From: Actinomycetes bacterium
GTDB taxonomy: Bacteria > Actinomycetota > Thermoleophilia > Gaiellales > Gaiellaceae
DNA length: 8,231 nt
Assembly: GCA_025350775.1 (NCBI GenBank)
Contig: JANXXF010000502.1
Coordinates: forward strand, 1 to 8,231
Direction: 5' to 3'
How positions within the stretch are numbered: the stretch's first letter is position 1; the number at the start of each line of letters is the position of its first letter. Under the pieces are notes generated by a model. The model did not search any database and was not told the origin of the DNA. It saw only the letters and a list, made by a program, of their open reading frames with translations. Below, in pieces: positions 5,880 to 8,231 of this stretch. The translations under genes were made by a program, and so were the position numbers.

Positions 5880-6530
5880 CTACGCGCTGTGCACCGGGTT
5901 GGTGAGTGCGCCGATGCCGTCGATCTCGATCGTGATCTCGTCACCGGGCTGGAGGAAGAGCGGCGGCTTGCGGGCGAACCCGACGCCGGACGGGGTGCCT
6001 GTGAGGATCAGATCGCCGGGCTCGAGCGTGATCGCCTGGCTGATGTACGCGATGATCTCCGCGACCGTGAAGACCATCTGCTCGGTGTTCGAGTCCTGCA
6101 CCGTGCGGCCGTTGAGGATCGCGCGGATGCGGAGCGCCTGCGGATCGGGCACGTCGCTGGCCGGGACGAGGGGGCCGACGGGACAGAAGGTGTCGAGCGA
6201 CTTGCCGCGCGCCCACTGGCCGTCCAGGAACTGGACGTCACGCGCCGACACGTCGTTGGCACAGACGTAGCCGCCGACGTACGAGAGGGCATCCGCCTGC
6301 GCGACGCGGGAGGCCCGCCGGCCGATGACGACGCCGAGCTCCGCCTCGTAGTCGACCTCGTTCGAGATCGCCGGCAGGACGATCGGGTCACCCGGGCCGA
6401 TCAGCGTGTTCGGCCACTTCGAGAAGAGCAGCGGCCGCTCCGGCAGCGCCATGCCGGACTCGGCAGCGTGATCCCTGTAGTTGAGCCCGACGCAGACGAT
6501 CTTGCTCGGGGCGGCGATGGGAAGAGACAT
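5880..6530 (-). CDS. Fumarylacetoacetate hydrolase (FAH) family protein
   Basis: This 216-residue protein is a single FAH domain, without the extra N-terminal domain of the longer members. FAH-family enzymes use a divalent metal to hydrolyse, decarboxylate or dehydrate 2-keto or 2,4-diketo acids. The metal ligands are expected at Glu62 and Glu64 (YEAEL) and Asp93 (CANDVSARD). RDHAAE (19-24) supplies the His/Glu pair used in catalysis by relatives. GTPSGVGFARKPPLFLQPGDEI near residues 180-200 is the usual C-terminal signature. The ATG at 6530 has no clear Shine-Dalgarno. The stop is 60 bases from the ABM start. Possible activities include acylpyruvate hydrolase, oxaloacetate decarboxylase (FAHD1-like), 2,4-diketo-3-deoxy-L-rhamnonate/fuconate hydrolase, or 2-keto-3-deoxypentonate dehydratase. 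The SDR in the window would supply a 2,4-diketo substrate for the third option; this is inference. Confidence 0.9.
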   Translation of the reverse strand: MSLPIAAPSKIVCVGLNYRDHAAESGMALPERPLLFSKWPNTLIGPGDPIVLPAISNEVDYEAELGVVIGRRASRVAQADALSYVGGYVCANDVSARDVQFLDGQWARGKSLDTFCPVGPLVPASDVPDPQALRIRAILNGRTVQDSNTEQMVFTVAEIIAYISQAITLEPGDLILTGTPSGVGFARKPPLFLQPGDEITIEIDGIGALTNPVHSA

Positions 6531-6548
6531 GCGGCGGAGTCTAGTTGC

Positions 6549-6554
6549 TACCCT
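6549..6554 (+). promoter_or_regulatory. -10-like box of a probably leaderless LLM gene
   Basis: TACCCT fits the TANNNT -10 pattern seen at actinobacterial leaderless genes. It ends 8 bases before the GTG at 6563, so transcription would start at or next to the start codon. No Shine-Dalgarno is present. This spacing is the main reason for choosing GTG 6563 over TTG 6545. Confidence 0.45.
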
Positions 6555-6562
6555 GCGCGGTC

Positions 6563-7465
6563 GTGTTCCCCGCTGTCGGCAAGGTCGGTGTGTTCTCGGT
6601 GCCCCTGGAGGTCGTGCCTGCCAGGGCCGGCATCGCCTTCGCCCGCGAGCTCGAGGAGATCGGCTACAGCGCGGTCTGGACGGGCGAAGGCCTCGGCACC
6701 CGCGAGCTCTTCATGAACGCGGCGGCCGTCCTCGCCGGCACCGACAAGATCGTCTGGGGTGCCGGCATCGTCAACATCTGGGCCCGCGACCCGATGACGA
6801 CCGTCTCGGCCACCAACACCATCAACGAGAGCTACGGCAACCGCTTTCTACTCGGCCTCGGCATCAGCCACCGCGAGCAGGTCGACCCGCGCGGCCACGT
6901 CTACGGCAAGCCGATCGACGTCATGCGCCGCTACCTGGAGGCGATGGCGAAGCTCAACTTCGTCTCCCCCATGCCGGCCGAGCTGGCCCAGACCCGGCCC
7001 GTCAGCCATATCCTCGCCGCACTACGCACGCCGATGCTGAAGCTCGCTGCCGAGGCCTCCGACGGCGCGCATCCCATCTTGACGACGCCCGAGCACACTG
7101 CACACGCCCGCGAGATCCTCGGGCCGGACAAGCTGCTCGTGCCGGCGCAGGCCTTCATCCTGTCGAACGATGCCTCCGAGGCGCGCCGGATCGGCCGGGC
7201 GTACCTGGCCTGGTACCTCGGCACCGAGAACTTCCGGTGCAGCCTGCTGTCACAGGGCTTCACCGAGCACGACCTCGACACGCAGAGCGACCACCTGGTC
7301 GACTCGGTCGTGGCCTGGGGCGACGAGAGCAAGATCCGCGACCACATCAAGCGTCATCTCGACGCGGGCGCCGACCACGTGCCGGTACAGGCCGTCGCGC
7401 TGGATCCGCTCGACCTCTGCATCGAGTCGTACCGCCGCGTCGCCGCTGCGCTGCTCGAGCTGTAA
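6563..7465 (+). CDS. LLM-class (luciferase-like) F420-dependent oxidoreductase
   Basis: This is a 300-residue luciferase-like monooxygenase-fold protein of the F420-associated subgroup exemplified by Mycobacterium smegmatis MSMEG_4141. Family marks include the N-terminal VGKVGVFS strand, ELEEIGYSAVWTGEGLGTRE, the GIVNIWARDP segment, RFLLGLGISH, the ASDGAHPILTTPEHTAHAREILGPDKLLVP block, and a C-terminal VVAWGDESKIRDHIKRHLDAGADHV. Members are thought to reduce or oxidise organic substrates with coenzyme F420; substrates are mostly unknown. The upstream TTG at 6545 would add six residues that do not look like the family and would overlap the -10-like box, so GTG 6563 is preferred. It is divergent from the FAH gene with 32 bp between starts and converges with the secreted protein gene to its right. 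A link to the catabolic genes is not shown. Confidence 0.9.
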   Translation: MFPAVGKVGVFSVPLEVVPARAGIAFARELEEIGYSAVWTGEGLGTRELFMNAAAVLAGTDKIVWGAGIVNIWARDPMTTVSATNTINESYGNRFLLGLGISHREQVDPRGHVYGKPIDVMRRYLEAMAKLNFVSPMPAELAQTRPVSHILAALRTPMLKLAAEASDGAHPILTTPEHTAHAREILGPDKLLVPAQAFILSNDASEARRIGRAYLAWYLGTENFRCSLLSQGFTEHDLDTQSDHLVDSVVAWGDESKIRDHIKRHLDAGADHVPVQAVALDPLDLCIESYRRVAAALLEL

Positions 7466-7493
7466 CGAGAGCCGTCGGCCGGGACGGGGTCGG

Positions 7494-8084
7494 CTACGCG
7501 AGCTCGAGCTCGACGAGGTAGCCGAGCTTGAGCGTGTCCCGGACGACCTGATCGGACTTGGCACCAGGGACGCCCGGCCAGACGACCTTCCAGTCGTGCG
7601 GCCCGCCGTAGCCGATGTCGGTCTCGCGCCAGCCCGACGCGGCGACCTTCTTCAACAGCGCAACTGCCTGCGCCAGCGTCGGGGTGTGCCCGAACACGAC
7701 GACCACGTTGCCCGGCTTGGCTGCGGTGGCGGGCGGCCGCGCGTACGAGACGACGAGCTTCGCCTTGGCATTCTCGAGCGCGAAGGCGTTGCGCACCTGG
7801 AACTTCGAGAACTCGGGGCTCTCAATCACCACCGCGTAGTCGCCGCAGCCGCGGATCTCCACCTTCGTCCCCTTGTAGCCGAGCTTCAGGAACGCCTTGA
7901 CGCTGGCTGTGGCGCGGGCAGCTGTCGGCTCGTGGCCGAGAATGGCCCGCCAGTTGCGGCTCGTGACGGTGGCCCGGCAGCCGCTAGGCGACGATGCCGC
8001 CAGCGCGGAGGCGGCGCCCCCGAGCAGAGCGGTAACCGCGACGAGGGCGAGGGCAGCAAGGGTTAGTGCTGTATGGCGGCGCAT
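7494..8084 (-). CDS. Secreted protein with two SPOR-like repeats
   Basis: I do not recognise a named family over the full 196 residues. Residues 1-29 are a clear Sec signal peptide: MRRH, a long Ala/Leu/Val core, and a probable cleavage after ALA at 29. The rest contains two related units with a period of about 82 residues: GHEPTAARATASVKAFLKLG starting at residue 50 and GHTPTLAQAVALLKKVAASG at 132. Each is followed by a strand region (DYAVVI and HDWKVV) and a second helix-strand (NAFALENAKAKLVVSY and DTLKLGYLVELEL). This strand-helix-strand-strand-helix-strand order resembles SPOR domains, which bind denuded glycan strands of peptidoglycan; that match is inference. Cys36 and Cys80 could form a disulfide in the first unit. 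The frame is open to GTG 8123, but ATG 8084 directly before the signal peptide is the better start. It converges with the LLM gene. Confidence 0.8.
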   Translation of the reverse strand: MRRHTALTLAALALVAVTALLGGAASALAASSPSGCRATVTSRNWRAILGHEPTAARATASVKAFLKLGYKGTKVEIRGCGDYAVVIESPEFSKFQVRNAFALENAKAKLVVSYARPPATAAKPGNVVVVFGHTPTLAQAVALLKKVAASGWRETDIGYGGPHDWKVVWPGVPGAKSDQVVRDTLKLGYLVELELA

Positions 8085-8126
8085 CGACCTACTTGTAGCA
8101 GCCGCGCCGGAGGCCGGAATCACGCA

Positions 8127-8231
8127 CTAGCAGGCCCGCGCCAGCACGGCCTGCACGAGCAGCTTGGCGGGCTCGCTGACGTAGTTGAAAAGCGACCGGT
8201 GCAGCGAGGCGTGGGCGCCGACACCCTGGAC
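8127..8231 (-). CDS. C-terminal end of an unrecognised protein (partial)
   Basis: The minus strand is open from the window edge to a TAG at 8127-8129 and would encode the last 34 residues of a protein, ending in NYVSEPAKLLVQAVLARAC. Most codons end in G or C, as in real genes of this window, and the gene would lie 42 bp upstream of the secreted-protein gene on the same strand. The fragment is too short for a family assignment. Confidence 0.45.
   Translation of the reverse strand, partial: VQGVGAHASLHRSLFNYVSEPAKLLVQAVLARAC

Noticed and set aside
5489..5944. Extension of the MFS frame upstream through the ABM gene.
   Set aside because: The extension is Ser/Arg/Thr-rich, overlaps the well-supported ABM gene in another frame, and has no membrane segment.
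5127..6716. A 529-codon plus-strand frame opposite the FAH, ABM and transporter genes.
   Set aside because: It covers three minus-strand genes with clear homology and has no domain pattern of its own.
7466..7495. Small hairpin candidate (CCGTC/GACGG or AGCCG/CGGCT) between the LLM and secreted-protein genes.
   Set aside because: The stems are only 5 bp, mutually exclusive and without a T-run; too weak to call a terminator.
1..8231. CRISPR arrays, tRNA or rRNA genes, insertion sequences, phage or defence genes.
   Set aside because: No regularly spaced direct repeats, no recognisable RNA gene, and no transposase, integrase or nuclease motifs were seen on either strand.

Overview
This window is very rich in G+C (about 70% by eye), with G or C at most third codon positions. 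It has several GTG starts with no Shine-Dalgarno sequence and a gene of the F420-associated luciferase-like family. Together these point to an actinobacterium in the broad sense, possibly of the Thermoleophilia type. The taxon is an inference; no marker gene is present. Nearly all of the sequence is coding.

Layout. On the left, on the minus strand, is part of a coenzyme-B12-dependent diol/glycerol dehydratase operon: the small subunit (513-959), followed by the start of the large subunit (from 516, running off the left edge). The large-subunit frame is cut by an in-frame TAG at 34-36, although recognisable homology continues beyond it. A short divergent control region (about 960-1039) carries LacI-like palindromes with a central CG. 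To its right, on the plus strand, is a tight three-gene operon: a classical SDR dehydrogenase (1040-1768), an aldehyde dehydrogenase of the alpha-ketoglutarate-semialdehyde type (1781-3223) and an extended SDR of the NAD-dependent epimerase/dehydratase type (3231-4175). A near-palindrome of about 103 bp (4169-4271) fills the gap to the convergent genes. On the minus strand follow a CynX/NimT-like MFS transporter (4271-5488), an ABM-domain small monooxygenase (5526-5819) and an FAH-family hydrolase (5880-6530). Divergent from these is an LLM-class oxidoreductase (6563-7465). The right end holds a secreted protein with two SPOR-like repeats (7494-8084) and the last 34 codons of an unrecognised gene (8127-8231).

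How the genes may work together. The left two thirds look like an inducible catabolic island. The classical SDR resembles the 2-keto-3-deoxy sugar acid dehydrogenases, the aldehyde dehydrogenase resembles those of oxidative sugar and sugar-acid pathways, and the FAH protein belongs to the superfamily that cleaves or dehydrates 2,4-diketo-3-deoxy or 2-keto-3-deoxy sugar acids. The MFS protein could import an anionic substrate. The B12 diol dehydratase, divergent from the SDR operon across the same operators, may handle a diol intermediate. A similar operator-like palindrome over the promoter of the ABM gene suggests that one regulator, encoded outside the window, controls both blocks. The substrate cannot be read from the sequence.

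The points most worth a second look are the TAG inside the dehydratase large subunit, the shared operator motif, the 103-bp palindrome between convergent genes, the repeat-built N-terminal extension of the large subunit, and the two-repeat secreted protein.
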